64,000 nucleotides of DNA from Mesostigma viride (GCA_009746045.1 RPFO01000138.1:973259-1037258); one strand, 5' to 3'. Positions 13,101 to 23,069 are shown, numbered from the stretch's first letter. Notes: a model not told the origin generated them from the sequence alone. Program-made: numbers and translations.

Positions 13101-13533
13101 AGGCCATGCAAAGGAAAACCGCTTGTTTGTTATGGCCAGCCTTCCTGTGTCCCTGGTAGCACCCACCGTTGACGATGCCATGTTTACAAGGTAAGAATAG
13201 GTTTCAGATTAATCGACCGGAGTGGGTGACATCCTTGGTGTGCCCATTTCTGGCCAGGCCATGGCCATTATATCGCTGGCGACGGGTTTCGTAGAGGCCA
13301 GAGCTTGACAGGCAGCAGGGGCAGACGAGATATGCATGCTAGCACTACGCGTCTCCACAGGGCAGCCTTCATGGTTGTGCCTGTCACGTCAGGATGTGAT
13401 GCAGTCATGGCCTTATTCTTGACATGTTGAGCCTGCTGTTTGGCGTGTGCAGGCAACAAGCAGGACAGAAGAAGGAATGACACTGTTCTTCGTTTGCTGT
13501 AACCAAAACTGCGGCCACCGGTGGCGAGATTGA
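4176..13533 (+). CDS. RPB9: DNA-directed RNA polymerase II subunit RPB9, five exons, complete
   Basis: Small zinc-binding Pol II subunit that acts in start-site choice and transcript fidelity. Exons: 4176-4204, 4336-4411, 4979-5031, 6331-6436, 13453-13533; every intron is GT..AG and the joined frame gives 114 residues plus TGA, the usual plant length. The first zinc ribbon uses C7, C10, C29 and C32, the second C76, C79, C103 and C108; the linker motif DPTLPRT is present, and the protein ends NCGHRWRD. The split codon TG|C at exon 1/2 and GA|C at exon 3/4 rebuild the conserved Cys and Asp. Exon 5 lies 7 kb beyond exon 4, past a satellite. Exon assignment is inferred from family alignment in my head; the fit of length, phase and all eight cysteines makes it strong. 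Confidence 0.95.
4412..4978 (+). other. RPB9 intron 2, no further feature
   Basis: A 567-bp intron bounded by GTAAGT and CTGAGCAG. Its overlapping open frames on both strands lack family motifs and are treated as chance. Confidence 0.7.
5032..6330 (+). repeat. RPB9 intron 3 with 46-bp minisatellite and CA-repeat tract
   Basis: This 1.3-kb intron (donor GTGAGT, acceptor CACCAG) carries about 7.5 copies of a 46-bp A/T-rich unit (5486-5837, containing TATGTGAAGGTATATTA). An interrupted (CA)n tract with CTCAAGG punctuation follows (5905-6055), then a C-run near 6275. His/Thr-rich open frames over the CA tract are artefacts of the repeat. Confidence 0.85.
6437..6624 (+). other. Start of RPB9 intron 4, G-run rich
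   Basis: The intron starts GTGAGG and passes into runs of 8-12 G before the satellite. G-runs of this spacing could form quadruplexes in the non-template strand or nascent RNA; that is inference only. Confidence 0.5.
6625..12820 (+). repeat. 37-bp satellite array (~165 units) inside RPB9 intron 4
   Basis: Nearly perfect head-to-tail 37-bp units beginning GGTAGCCAGCAATCAG and ending ATAGGCCATCAT fill about 6.2 kb. Variation sits mainly at the bases before TAGCC (CGG, GGG, GGA, GTA) and one G/A position. Around 9811-9893 the array is broken by about 80 bp of non-repeat sequence; that break, with its preceding variant units, recurs about 3.01 kb later (12821-12895) and forms the right flank. 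The array therefore contains a ~3-kb higher-order duplication. There are no stop-free frames of interest. Confidence 0.95.
12821..13452 (+). other. 3' part of RPB9 intron 4
   Basis: About 630 bp of single-copy-looking sequence leads from the array to the exon 5 acceptor (GCGTGTGCAG). Its first ~75 bp also occur inside the array at 9811-9893. No coding feature is seen. Confidence 0.6.
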
Positions 13534-14780
13534 CACACTATGAGTAAACATTTGCTATTGTCTAGCAATTGAGAGAGGCTGGCAAATGTCATCATACATT
13601 GTGGTGCAGGTTTTCTAATCAACGTAGAGGCAGGGCTAGTTAAACTGTGTTCACAGTTGAATGGGCAACATGGTTGTCTCTTGTTTCGATGAACAAAAAA
13701 GCACGACGCATTCTTCCTGTTATTGCTTCGAGTGCTACCTTTGCTCATGTGCTCATGTGGGTTTGATGCTCCGTGACTCCCTGACGGGACCGCATGTCAT
13801 TAATGTGCTCATAACTTCGGGATTGTAATATTAGGCGTTGTGTTGCAAAATGGTTTCAAAGGTCCCGGTTGCTACTGTTTACTGGCATTAGCAATGAGTT
13901 GTAAATGCTACTAAGATTTCTTGTGCCTTCAGGGACTAAGGGCTAACAGAACGTCATATTGCTCTTTAAAAATTCATTTTCTACATGCAATCTCGTGAAC
14001 AATCAGTAAGAAGCATGATACTTGTCTAATAAGCTGCATGTAGCTTGAAGTAGCTAGTGTAGCACGGCCATCCTGGCCTGATCCAGTTCAACAGACTGAG
14101 AATTCATGCTCTATGGTCAATGCAGTTATGATTTTTAACACGTGGGCCCATGTAGTTGTTGTTGCGAGCCGCACCATCGACTGCGAAAGATTCTAGTCTA
14201 GCGTGAGTTACATATGCCTGAGTGGACCCGGAATCTGCTATCCGCGAGGACTACGGGAATGTAGCTCCGAATTCTAGCTGCTGGGCGGAAATACTAGCTA
14301 GGCCCTGAATGCACATCTGGATAAATTATGCAATTGCATGGAATGCATTTACAAGGGCATTAGTGCATTCCAGATATGACCCCTGGTTTGGCAGACGAGT
14401 TTCACTCAAGTGGATTTTCATTCCAAACCAAAGATGCGGAAGCCATTGCCACCTACAACAATTGTCCTAGGCTGTGCGACGCCAGCGGGCCACCAGTGGG
14501 CCGGACCTCTAGCGCCGCAATCCCTACGCAATATTAGCCGTAGATTTACTCATGGAATTCGCCGGTCTGGTGTAACATCCCAGCCCCGGCGTCTAACCTC
14601 GGGCCGAGGTAGCACCTAATTCAAATACGAAAGATCTTTTCCTACTGGACAGGGGATGCAATGCCAATTTACAATATCGTCATTTACAATTATTATCAAT
14701 CATGCCAGGGTCGGCTTCACCCAAACGGGACAAGGTTGAAGAACTAATCACTCCCCAAGGGGAGGGTAATGACGCTACTC
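13534..14780. other. RPB9 3' flank and intergenic sequence
   Basis: TGTAA motifs, the usual chlorophyte polyadenylation signal, occur near 13825 and 13895 on the plus strand and could end the RPB9 transcript. The rest is unremarkable. A fragment at 13763-13780 resembles the CTCCGTGACTCCC stretch that precedes an AATT tail at 57.8 kb. No other gene is supported. Confidence 0.4.
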
Positions 14781-15200
14781 CATTGAATTGAATTGAATTG
14801 AATTGTAACATAACTCCGTTGGGAGTATATGTAGCACATAGCCCTTGAGAGGGGGGCATATGGCCTATCATACATCCTAAGCTACTTCCTGCAAGGGTGG
14901 GGATGTAAAGGACCCTTGCTCTAGGTGCACCAGGGCACTTGCATCCCCATGATCTTCAAGCTATGCCCAGCGAAGGGGGGAGCCTGTCATGGGGGGGAAG
15001 ATCAGCATAGCTATACAAAAAGCTAGGGCATGGCTGCTCAGCAGGGAGTTACTCCCTGCATGGGCACGGCATAATAAAATAAAGCTAGGCATCATCTGGA
15101 GGGTGGCTCATCATAGGCACACATGTACATGACTAAAAAGGCTAGGCCTCAGCTGGTATAGTGCCTGTAGTAGGCGGGCATGTACAAGGCCACTGTCTAA

Positions 15201-16427
15201 CTATTCTACACTACTGCTGTATTCCTCTAGGCTGCCCAGGGCTGGAGTTGCTGGGGCCGCGGTGGTCGAGGGGGTCGCTTGCCAGGGCTTGTGGCCGACG
15301 TAGATGGCCGCCCCCTTCCAGTACACCGGCTGGCCCGCCTTGGTCTGCCGGAGCTGGAGGTAGGTCGGCCATAGCTCCCGTCGCCGTTGTTGCTGTGCCA
15401 GGGTCAAGTCGTCGTCAAGGGTGAAGAGAGTCTTCTCGAGCCGCTTGCGGCGTCTGAGAAAAGAAATCTTGTCCGCCGGGGTCTTAAATGTGAGAAGGAG
15501 CGGGGGCGCCCCGGCCTTACCCCGCGCGCGGGGAAGGCGGTGGGCGGCCAGCTCGATCTCACCAGTAAGGCCCATGCGATCAAGGATTTCTCTCTCAAAA
15601 GCACGCGCAAGCTTCTCGGAATTCTCACCTTCCTCCATCTTGAGATTCTTGACAATGACGTTGAGGCTGCGCTTGGCGAGCTCGGCCTCCTCGCGGAGGT
15701 CAAGCGTCTGCCGCTGGAGCTGGGCTGCGACGGCGGAGGTGGTGGAGGTGGTATGTTGCTTAAGCATGTCCGCCCAGGTCGTGATGGGAGGGGCATCGCC
15801 GGCCAGGCCAGCAGGGGCTGGCTTGGCGGCAATGTCCTTCACTGCCTGGGCGGTGAGGCCCGCGGTGTTCTGCGAGACCTCGATAGCGATTGCATTATCC
15901 TTGAGGCGCTGGTCGATGTCGCGGAGCTGGGCGGTGATGGAGTCGGTGGAGGCGGAGGGGGGGGGGGGTGGAGGCGAGGAGGGTGGCGGTGGCGGTGGGG
16001 ATGGTGGGAAGCGCAGCAGCCAGCGTGCCGCCAATGGCCGCCACATCTGCGGCAAGAGGGGTCACGTGCTGCTCGAAAGCTTCCTTGAGGAGGGTGCGGA
16101 TGGTGGCTTCGGTGGGGAAGGTGGGGGGGGGCGGTGGGGAAGCCCAGATCGCGGCTTCGGAGCGTCCAACAAGGGAGCAGAGGGCGAAGCGTTGGAGCTT
16201 GGGGCGACTCATGCGATGAATGATTGGGAGAGCCTCGGCGGGGTCGACAAGCTGGCCATCACCAGGCCAGCGGCCACAGTTGTGGGACGTGAGGTACACG
16301 CACAGGGCTAGAAGCGAGGCGTGATTGCCGTAATACAAGTCTTCCATGAACCAACCGGGGCTGCGTTGCCAGAAGCCGGGGCGGTTGACGTCAAAGGAGG
16401 TCTCTTCCCAGGGCGGCTCAGCAGAGC
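15201..16427 (-). pseudogene. ORF1-type RNA-binding protein of non-LTR element, interrupted
   Basis: Two overlapping minus frames (16427 to ~15960 and ~15990 to 15201) make one ORF1-like protein: an N-terminal segment with FWQRSPGWFMEDLYYGNHAS, then coiled-coil-prone heptads, then a basic C terminus. They are joined only if one frameshift at the poly-G/poly-P stretch is ignored. L1 ORF1 proteins are trimeric RNA chaperones that coat element RNA. The N terminus is cut off by the retrotransposon at 16428. Confidence 0.7.
16424..16427. repeat. Left 4-bp target duplication GAGC of the Ty3-like element
   Basis: GAGC lies directly before TGTC at 16428 and recurs directly after GACA at 27154 (27155-27158). 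Matching host bases plus TG..CA ends mark the insertion borders. Confidence 0.7.
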
Positions 16428-17564
16428 TGTCACGGACGCGCGCTATGTCATCCGGGCGCCCACTATGCACAAGACCGGTGACGTGCGCAAGGAATTTGTC
16501 TTCTACGCATTTTCGACAAAGGCTAGTGACCGGGGGGGGACACTAGCACTTGCAGCATAAGAGCGGACGAAAGTGTACGTGCACGCGCGCCGGGCCAGGC
16601 ACAGCTGGGCGCGCAGCACTGACTTGAGCGGACGGCAGCACAAGTGTGCAGCGTCGAGAGGATCATACGCGTGTTAGTGGACAGCTGGAGCTGAAGCTGG
16701 ACTGCTGGACTTCAACAGCGCCGAGGCTATTGACAGGCCAGGTGTCTTTGTGGTGTAGAATAGCGGGTCAACGTTATGAGGACTGGACAGAAAATGGAAA
16801 AGGACAATTTGCGGTGCGGAGCCAGATCGCTGGAATGAATGCGAAATCGCTGGCAGCCCTAAAAAGGGATTTCTTCTAGAAAGGAACGATTAGACGCAAT
16901 GTTTGCTGGGCCACTCACACGCAAGGTGTGAGCGTGCAGATTGTCTGAAGGATATTATGCTTCGACCTTGCTGGACGTGACTCAATGTCGGACATTCCCA
17001 GGGACAGAAATGCCGGAGCCTCTAGGAGATGAGATCGGCAACAGGGTAGCAATTTAGATTTGTCGGGATGCCTTCCTGCTTTTGTTGGCATGTGTGGTAG
17101 AAAGCCAGGACGGCAACTGGAATGCGGTTTCTATTCGCATGGTTCAGGCAGCAAGATAGTTTTGGCATTCCTGGCTGGACTGACAAGTGTGGCGTGTGTC
17201 ATGCGTGTGGCATGACGAATGGTTTGGTTCATAGTCGAAGAGGACTCTCACGCAGCGTGTAGTCTCTTCGAGTCTCTCGTTAGTGGCCTTCGTGTTTCTC
17301 CCTTTCCTTGGGAGCAAGGCCGGTAGCATGTCATGGAGCGCTGCCTAACTGCGGGCTCGTGAGCATGGAGTGCATCGATATTGAGACTATCAACGTGTTG
17401 TAATTGTATTAACTTTCTCAATAAATTCCGCATGTGCGGCTTCATCATCAGACTGTGCAAAGTGTGTGTTTGAAAGCATTATTCTATAGCAGGGGAGGCA
17501 ATAAGGTGGTTATCAGGCACGAGGGACAGTTCCTTGTCCTCGGCTGAGAGCCCTCCTTTCTTTA
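16428..17564 (+). repeat. Long repeat L1 (left terminus)
   Basis: 1,137 bp, almost identical to 25877-27012 and 36209-37343. It starts TGTCACGG and ends CTTTCTTTA. It contains TGTAA (about 17399) and AATAAA (about 17420), possible polyadenylation signals near its right end. Just after it, GACTACC and GGTAGTC form a 7-bp inverted repeat around one C. No TGG-type tRNA primer site is evident there. Confidence 0.9.
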
Positions 17565-17832
17565 CTCGAAGAGACTACCCGGTAGTCTGCTTCCTTCTGT
17601 TCGAAGCCAAGACGTTGGCTTTAGTGTTTAGCAACCATCAGCAGTACAGGGAACGGCCTGGCTGACAGTTTGTAAAGGAAGTGTCTTGAGACAGATTTTA
17701 AGAAAATAGAACTAGCCAGAATTTGCTGGCTCTTGTCTTTTTCTGGCAGGCTAGTCGAGTCGTTATCCTTGACACCTGTTATAAAGCCTTTGGTTGTTGC
17801 TTCTTCTCAGCGAAACCTAGGCTTGTTGGTTC
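17565..17832 (+). promoter_or_regulatory. Leader of the Ty3-like element
   Basis: Non-coding leader between the long repeat and Gag. It includes a TATAAAG at about 17780 some 110 bp before the likely Gag start; whether it acts as a promoter is unknown. I see no clear primer-binding site. Confidence 0.35.
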
Positions 17833-19668
17833 TTGTTTTGCCCATCGGTCAGCTGGTGCATGCCACTGACGCGAGCGCAGACTCGAGCCATGGCAGATGC
17901 AAATAGAGCAGATGCCGACACGTCCGCTCCGGGGTCGAATGGCGGGATTCCTCCCGCCGTACCCGCAGTGGGTGAGAGTCGCGACCAAGAAGCGCCGCTG
18001 AGTATGGTGGCGCTGTTCGCGCAGATGCAAGCGCAGATGCAGCAACAGTCGCAACAGTTGCAGCAGCAATTGGCGCTGCAGATGCGGGAAGTGACCGACA
18101 GATTGGTGGCCGTAGAGGGTCGTCATCTGCAGTCCACACCATGGGACGGGCAGGCATCGATGCCGGGCCCCAGTGGTGTTGCCGCGGAGCCGAGGGAGCG
18201 GGACCAGCCGCCAACCTCAGGTAATGCGGCGGGAAGGGCTTCGATGGAACCGGGGGTTTTGGCTGGGTCGCTAACCCAACACGACTTGCTTGGTGAGGCG
18301 GATGGTCAGCCACGGGGCGAGTATACGCTGGCGCCCAGGCGCCTGCCTTTCGATCAAGCGCGAGACGGATTGCACGAGGAGAACGGGGCAGGGCTGGCGC
18401 GCGCGATGGACCCACACAGGGGTGCACCAGGACGCATGCTGCCAGGCGGGGCCTCAATTCCGTTTGGGCGAGGCGGTGGGGCGCTGACCGGCGGGTCGAC
18501 TGCACGGTGGTCAAGTGTGCCAATCGGGCGCATTCCGCCCATGGAGGACATAACCACGCCGCTGGCTTTCCGAGTACGGGAGGCAGCACGACCAAGCACG
18601 CTGGCGCAGGGACGCGCAGCTCAGCGACCGCCGGAGGATGCCGATGGGGTGCAGTACCCGCAAAGGGTGCGCCTCATACCGGAAGGCGCGAAGATGCCCA
18701 CCCTACCACGGGTGGACATGCGCGAGAAGTTCTCCACAACCGGCAATCTGGCCACGCTGGCGCAGGCCTACAACGCGTACAAGTCATGGATTGATCTGCA
18801 ATACATGACTACGCAAGGCGCTGTAATGCATGAGTTTGTGATGAACAACATGCATTTTTTCTTTCACGGCCTTACGCTGAGGCGAGTGGCTAGGCTGGTG
18901 GAGCAGTGGAGAGAGGTCTCGCTGTACACGCGTCACACGGACGTGTGGTTCGGCTTCGACGGGCGTGGCCAGCCCGACTATGACAACATCATGTATGGTG
19001 TCGACCCTGCCGAGGAACTGTGGGGCCTCCTTCGCCAGGAATACCCGGTGGAGACCATCAAGGCAGAGCGTGAGTGGCGCAGTTTCAAGATAGCCGAGGG
19101 TGAAACCCCGGAGCAATCTTACGAGCGCCTCATGGAGTTCGCCGGCGAAGTGGAGGACTGGTCCGAAAAGCTGGCGTGTCAGAAATGGCTGCAAGCGCTA
19201 GGCTCCAAGGAGATGGAGCTGCCCACGCCGCCCAACGGCCAGCCGTGGCGATTGCGGTCACTGTGCATTGAGGTCAGGGCCATGATGCGACGACACGCGC
19301 AAGGCCGGATCTCGGTAAGCACGGTGGTGGCCGAGCTGCAGGCCAAGGTCGACGCGCTGACCAAGGCCAAGTCGGGTGAGTCGTCTGCCACAAGACAAGC
19401 GCGCCCGCAAGGCGGCCACGGTGCTAGCAGGAACCAAGGGGGGTCTCGCAACGCCTCATCGCATGATGCAACCCAGGGTAACGCCGCTGGCGGCAACAAA
19501 GACGCTGCCGCCCCGACGCGAGCTGGGGGGGCACGTCCTCACAGACGGGTACTAGGACGGATGCGCGCAAATCGGGCTGCTTCCTTTGCGACAAGGATGG
19601 GCACCTTAGTCGCGAGTGTCCAAGCCGCTGCACGAAGCCGCATGGGGCAGACACGAAGTGGCACCTGA
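17833..19668 (+). CDS. Gag polyprotein segment, copy 1 (frameshifted before the zinc knuckle)
   Basis: Nucleocapsid/capsid part of the polyprotein. The best start is the Met at 17890 (MADANRAD), with 17860 possible. A Gln-rich coiled-coil-prone stretch (QMQQQSQQLQQQLALQMREV) is followed by a proline/glycine-rich linker and a capsid-like domain (about residues 290-480 of the frame) containing WIDLQYMTTQGAV, LWGLLRQEYP and EWRSFKIAEGETPEQSYERL, typical of Ty3-type Gag. At 19525-19531 there are seven G where the second copy has eight. The frame is lost just before the CCHC knuckle, and the reading beyond is spurious to 19668. The other copy shows Gag and Pol are one fused frame. Confidence 0.85.
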   Translation: MFCPSVSWCMPLTRAQTRAMADANRADADTSAPGSNGGIPPAVPAVGESRDQEAPLSMVALFAQMQAQMQQQSQQLQQQLALQMREVTDRLVAVEGRHLQSTPWDGQASMPGPSGVAAEPRERDQPPTSGNAAGRASMEPGVLAGSLTQHDLLGEADGQPRGEYTLAPRRLPFDQARDGLHEENGAGLARAMDPHRGAPGRMLPGGASIPFGRGGGALTGGSTARWSSVPIGRIPPMEDITTPLAFRVREAARPSTLAQGRAAQRPPEDADGVQYPQRVRLIPEGAKMPTLPRVDMREKFSTTGNLATLAQAYNAYKSWIDLQYMTTQGAVMHEFVMNNMHFFFHGLTLRRVARLVEQWREVSLYTRHTDVWFGFDGRGQPDYDNIMYGVDPAEELWGLLRQEYPVETIKAEREWRSFKIAEGETPEQSYERLMEFAGEVEDWSEKLACQKWLQALGSKEMELPTPPNGQPWRLRSLCIEVRAMMRRHAQGRISVSTVVAELQAKVDALTKAKSGESSATRQARPQGGHGASRNQGGSRNASSHDATQGNAAGGNKDAAAPTRAGGARPHRRVLGRMRANRAASFATRMGTLVASVQAAARSRMGQTRSGT

Positions 19669-22600
19669 TGAACAAGTGTCCAGCCGCGGGCATCAAGACG
19701 GTCCACTTCGCCGAGATGGCGGGCAAGACCGACTCGATGGAAGCCCAGGTGGCTGCCATCAAGCATGGTGAGGAGGCGACGGCGCCCCCCAACCAATTCG
19801 AGACGGTGTACCGGGAGGACCCATTCTGGGCGCCCATGCCGGGTGACGTCGAGATCAACGCTGCGGAGGCTACCAAAGGCAAGCAGGCACGCAGCCCGCT
19901 TTCTTTTCAGCAGGCACCCATGTTGCCTGCCGGGCAGTTGCCCGCGTCCTTTTCCATGCCGCTGGCTGGGGTGCAATCTGCTTTTGAGCATGCGAACCCT
20001 GCTGGGCTGGAGCAGCGTAGGCGATTGGCGCCTGTGTACCCAATGCCGTTCATTGTGGACGTACCCATGTTTTCAGCACGGCAGGTGGTCGACACCTTCG
20101 GGCAGAAGGGGGTTGAGTGGCTGGGGTCGGTTGTGTCCGAGATCCAGTTGTTCGCAGATGGGCATGATGTGCGCACCTTGCGCAATTCTGAGTCCGTCAC
20201 CTACGGGCGCCAGCCGGTAGAAGCCGCAGTGCCCGTGGTGCAAGCGGGAGTGGTCAGCACAAGTAGCCAGCAGCGCACTAGTGCAGTCCCCCAGGTTCCC
20301 ACGGTGGTTCCATACCCCAATGGTGAGCCGTCCATGGCGTTCCAAGCAGTTGGAGCCTGTGGAGATGTATGGAGCGACATGGTGACATGTCCGTTGGTTG
20401 GCGCAGTCAAGCTTGATAGCGGTGCTCAGCCGCTAGTCATCAGCACGGACTTGGCCACCATGCTGAACCTGACCTACGAGAACGGTGGCTTAGTGGAAAG
20501 CCCCGTGTCTGTGTCAGGTTGGCAGGGTCCGGCTAGTAAGCCGTACGCTATGACGGCGGTTAAAGTCAACGTGATTTTCAATCCGTTGCGCGCCTCTAGC
20601 ATGACCACCGTGTCCGCGTATGCGCTGGTGGTCAACAAGTGTGGATATTCCGCACTACTCGGGGTGGATGTCCTTGCTCGCGCCATGGTTCAGGTGGACT
20701 ATAGGGCGGAGGAGGCATCTTACATCCCTGATTGGGATGGGGCTGGCCTGAAGCGGGCCAGCGTGCCGGTCTCATGCTTCAGTTCTTCAGCCGGGGCTGC
20801 ACGCCTCAACCCTTCCGCGGCTGCGGGCGTGGTGGAGGTCAGCATGGTGGAGGTACGGGCGGCGGGCTCATCGGCGTGGGACAAGCATCGGACGGTGCTG
20901 CCCCAGCCAACGGCGAGCATTGCCAAGATGCGCACGCAGTGGTCGCTGGATGCTGTGACGTCCACGCGGCAGCTGGCTATGCGCAAGCGGGTAACTGAAG
21001 CCGTCATCACCATTCCTCAGATGGCCAGCCATGGCCTCACTTTGCTGCAACCGGGTGTCTCGGAGGCCCAAGGTAATTTTTCTGCTGCAATCTTACCGCA
21101 GGCCCCTGATTTTGCCAAGGGTGCGGTAGTGTTGGAACTGTTTGCGGGGATCGGAGGGGGCATTGCAGGCTTTTTGGCCGCAGGCGGCGTGTGCCGTAAA
21201 CTCATCGCGGTAGAGCCATCGCACAAGGCGCGTCAGGTGTACTTCAGTCACTGTGGCGTGTTGTCGCGAGAGTATCCCGCGCAGTTTCCGCCATCAGCAT
21301 GGCGTGACCCGTTTGGGGAATGTCCTCAAGATATCCGAGCCATCGGTGAGGTGCAGGTGCAGCAGTTGTTGCGCAGGCATCATGCCATCGACTTGGTAAT
21401 TGCGGGTTGGGAGTGCCAGGGCCTGAGCCAGGCAGGGCAAGGGCGGGGGCTAGCCGATCCGCGTAGCGCGCTGTTCTGGGAACTGTTGCGTGTGGTGGGA
21501 CTGTTGCAGTCGCGTCAGCCCCATCCGCCTGCGTATCTGTTTGAGAACGTTGTGGCGGGTGACAGCCCACATCAGGCGGTGCGGGAGGACTGGGCTACAA
21601 TCGTGGCACTCCTGGGGGAGCCCATCGTGTGTGACAACGCAGGGCTGGGTGGGCTCACGCATCGTTTGCGTGCCTATTGGACCAACGTGGCGTGTGCGAC
21701 CGATGTGCAGGCGGTCTTGGGGGCCGTAGCAAGGCAGCATCCGAGTGTGTCTGCGGAGGTAGCATTGCCTTCCCACCTAGTCACGCAGAAGGTGGATAGC
21801 GAGGATCGCCCACCGTATGCACGCGTCAACCGGGTCGGGAGCCCCATGTGTGCACTGCCGACCCTGGTCAGTTACCAAGGGTCGACAGCATACCGTGATC
21901 GGGGTAAGGGTCTCGTTTGGGACACTACCACCGGTCTGTTGGTGCAGCCACCCGCAGAATTTCGTGAGGCCAGCATGGGTTTTCATGTCGGGGCCTCGGC
22001 GCTGCCGGGCGTGCTCGAGAGTGAGCGCTGGTCTTTGATAGGCCAGGCTATGTCGGTGTTGCAGGTCGGGTATGTGCTGCTTGCATCGGTTGCCGTGCGC
22101 CAGTCTGGGGGGGCGTCCCCAGCCAATCCGCCTCAGCAGGTTGAGGCGCGCGCAGCCAAACTGAAGCGCCCTGCAGCGACGGGGACTTCATCAGCATGGG
22201 GGTGGCGTCTGCGACAGGTGTGGACTATCATTCTCATGACCGCCCTGCTGACCAGCACCGTGCTGGCCGGCGAGCCCACGCTGCATCGGGTAATACACCG
22301 TGCGGCACGCGAGGCTCCGGCGGTGGGTGTCACACCAGGCGTGGCAGCCTTTTCCTTGTTCCACGACGATGCGGCTAGGGCGCCGCATCTTGAGGCACAT
22401 GCGGTAGCTGTGGGTGATCCCGCGGATACGCACCCCTGGGCTATTGGCGAACACCTTTCTGATGCGCAGCGCTCAGCCATGCTAAAGTGGCTAGGCACTG
22501 CAAGGGGGGCCTTCGCTTTCACAAGTGATGAACTGGGGTGTTTCAATGGTGGGACCATGCGTGTTCCATTGGACACTGACACCCCTTTGTTCCGACGCCA

Positions 22601-23069
22601 GCATCGCCTGAGTCAGGCCGAGTTGGATTTTGTAGCCGAGCAATGCAAGGAGTTAGAGGATGCCGGTATCATCAGGCAATCTTCCTCCAGCTATGCCGCT
22701 GCCGTTGTCGTTGCGCCCAAGAAGGACGCTATCACCGGGGCATGGACGGGTATGCGCATGGCCACCGATCTGCGGTTGCTGAATGCACACACACCCGTGG
22801 ACCGTTACCCCATGCCACGTGTGGATGATGTCCTGGATAAGATATCTCCTCATGTGAAGTTTGTGTCCTCGCTGGACCTGCGTAGCGGCTTTCATCAGAT
22901 CGCAGTTGCGCCGGAGGATCAGCGGAAGCTTGCATTCTGGGGGGCGGCAATTTGTATGAGTGGGTGCGCATGCCCTTTGGGCACCGCAACGCTAGTGCTG
23001 TTTTCCAACGAGCTATGGACAAAGTGCTTGCAGGTCTTCCTTTCGCCGCTTGTTACATTGATGATGTAA
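19668..23069 (+). CDS. Protease - C5 DNA methyltransferase - RT (N-terminal half), copy 1
   Basis: This segment continues the Gag frame. The retropepsin-like protease has D250-S-G and ALLGVD at about 328. The DNA cytosine-C5 methyltransferase spans about 485-800: SAM-binding motif LELFAGIGGG (489-498), catalytic loop GWECQGLSQAGQ with Cys583 preceded by Glu582 in place of the usual Pro, ENV at 626-628, HRLRAYW at 665-671 (target-recognition-side arginines) and a motif-X-like IGQAMSVLQVGYVLL near 790. A hydrophobic run (IILMTALLTSTVLAG) follows at about 850. RT starts at about 960 with KELEDAGIIRQS, DLRLLNAHTPVDRYPMPRVD and SSLDLRSGFHQIAVAPEDQ. The frame breaks at the G-run 22939-22944, and the last ~45 residues are out of frame. 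Confidence 0.9.
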   Translation: MNKCPAAGIKTVHFAEMAGKTDSMEAQVAAIKHGEEATAPPNQFETVYREDPFWAPMPGDVEINAAEATKGKQARSPLSFQQAPMLPAGQLPASFSMPLAGVQSAFEHANPAGLEQRRRLAPVYPMPFIVDVPMFSARQVVDTFGQKGVEWLGSVVSEIQLFADGHDVRTLRNSESVTYGRQPVEAAVPVVQAGVVSTSSQQRTSAVPQVPTVVPYPNGEPSMAFQAVGACGDVWSDMVTCPLVGAVKLDSGAQPLVISTDLATMLNLTYENGGLVESPVSVSGWQGPASKPYAMTAVKVNVIFNPLRASSMTTVSAYALVVNKCGYSALLGVDVLARAMVQVDYRAEEASYIPDWDGAGLKRASVPVSCFSSSAGAARLNPSAAAGVVEVSMVEVRAAGSSAWDKHRTVLPQPTASIAKMRTQWSLDAVTSTRQLAMRKRVTEAVITIPQMASHGLTLLQPGVSEAQGNFSAAILPQAPDFAKGAVVLELFAGIGGGIAGFLAAGGVCRKLIAVEPSHKARQVYFSHCGVLSREYPAQFPPSAWRDPFGECPQDIRAIGEVQVQQLLRRHHAIDLVIAGWECQGLSQAGQGRGLADPRSALFWELLRVVGLLQSRQPHPPAYLFENVVAGDSPHQAVREDWATIVALLGEPIVCDNAGLGGLTHRLRAYWTNVACATDVQAVLGAVARQHPSVSAEVALPSHLVTQKVDSEDRPPYARVNRVGSPMCALPTLVSYQGSTAYRDRGKGLVWDTTTGLLVQPPAEFREASMGFHVGASALPGVLESERWSLIGQAMSVLQVGYVLLASVAVRQSGGASPANPPQQVEARAAKLKRPAATGTSSAWGWRLRQVWTIILMTALLTSTVLAGEPTLHRVIHRAAREAPAVGVTPGVAAFSLFHDDAARAPHLEAHAVAVGDPADTHPWAIGEHLSDAQRSAMLKWLGTARGAFAFTSDELGCFNGGTMRVPLDTDTPLFRRQHRLSQAELDFVAEQCKELEDAGIIRQSSSSYAAAVVVAPKKDAITGAWTGMRMATDLRLLNAHTPVDRYPMPRVDDVLDKISPHVKFVSSLDLRSGFHQIAVAPEDQRKLAFWGAAICMSGCACPLGTATLVLFSNELWTKCLQVFLSPLVTLMM

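Larger units (their letters stand above)
14781..16427 (-). mobile_element. ORF1-only non-LTR element, 3' part (host of the nested insertions)
   Basis: The element reads leftwards: coding part 16427-15201, then a 3' UTR, the hairpin ACTCCGTTGGGAGT at 14813-14826 (seen in the plus orientation) and a (AATTC)n tail. The protein has a region of amphipathic repeats (DIDQRLKDNAIAIE) and a C-terminal block with LPRARGKAG, TLDDDLTLAQQQRRRELW and YLQLRQ. That block resembles the RNA-binding C terminus of L1 ORF1 proteins. The reading frame shifts near 15960-15970 at a G-run, so this copy is broken or mis-sequenced. The 5' portion continues beyond the Ty3-like insertion (27155-27228, 37486-37541) and beyond the TIR element (44372-44568). 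Confidence 0.8.

Noticed and set aside
17849-18595. 248-codon minus-strand frame opposite Gag
   Set aside because: Composition mirrors the GC-rich Gag codons; no family features.
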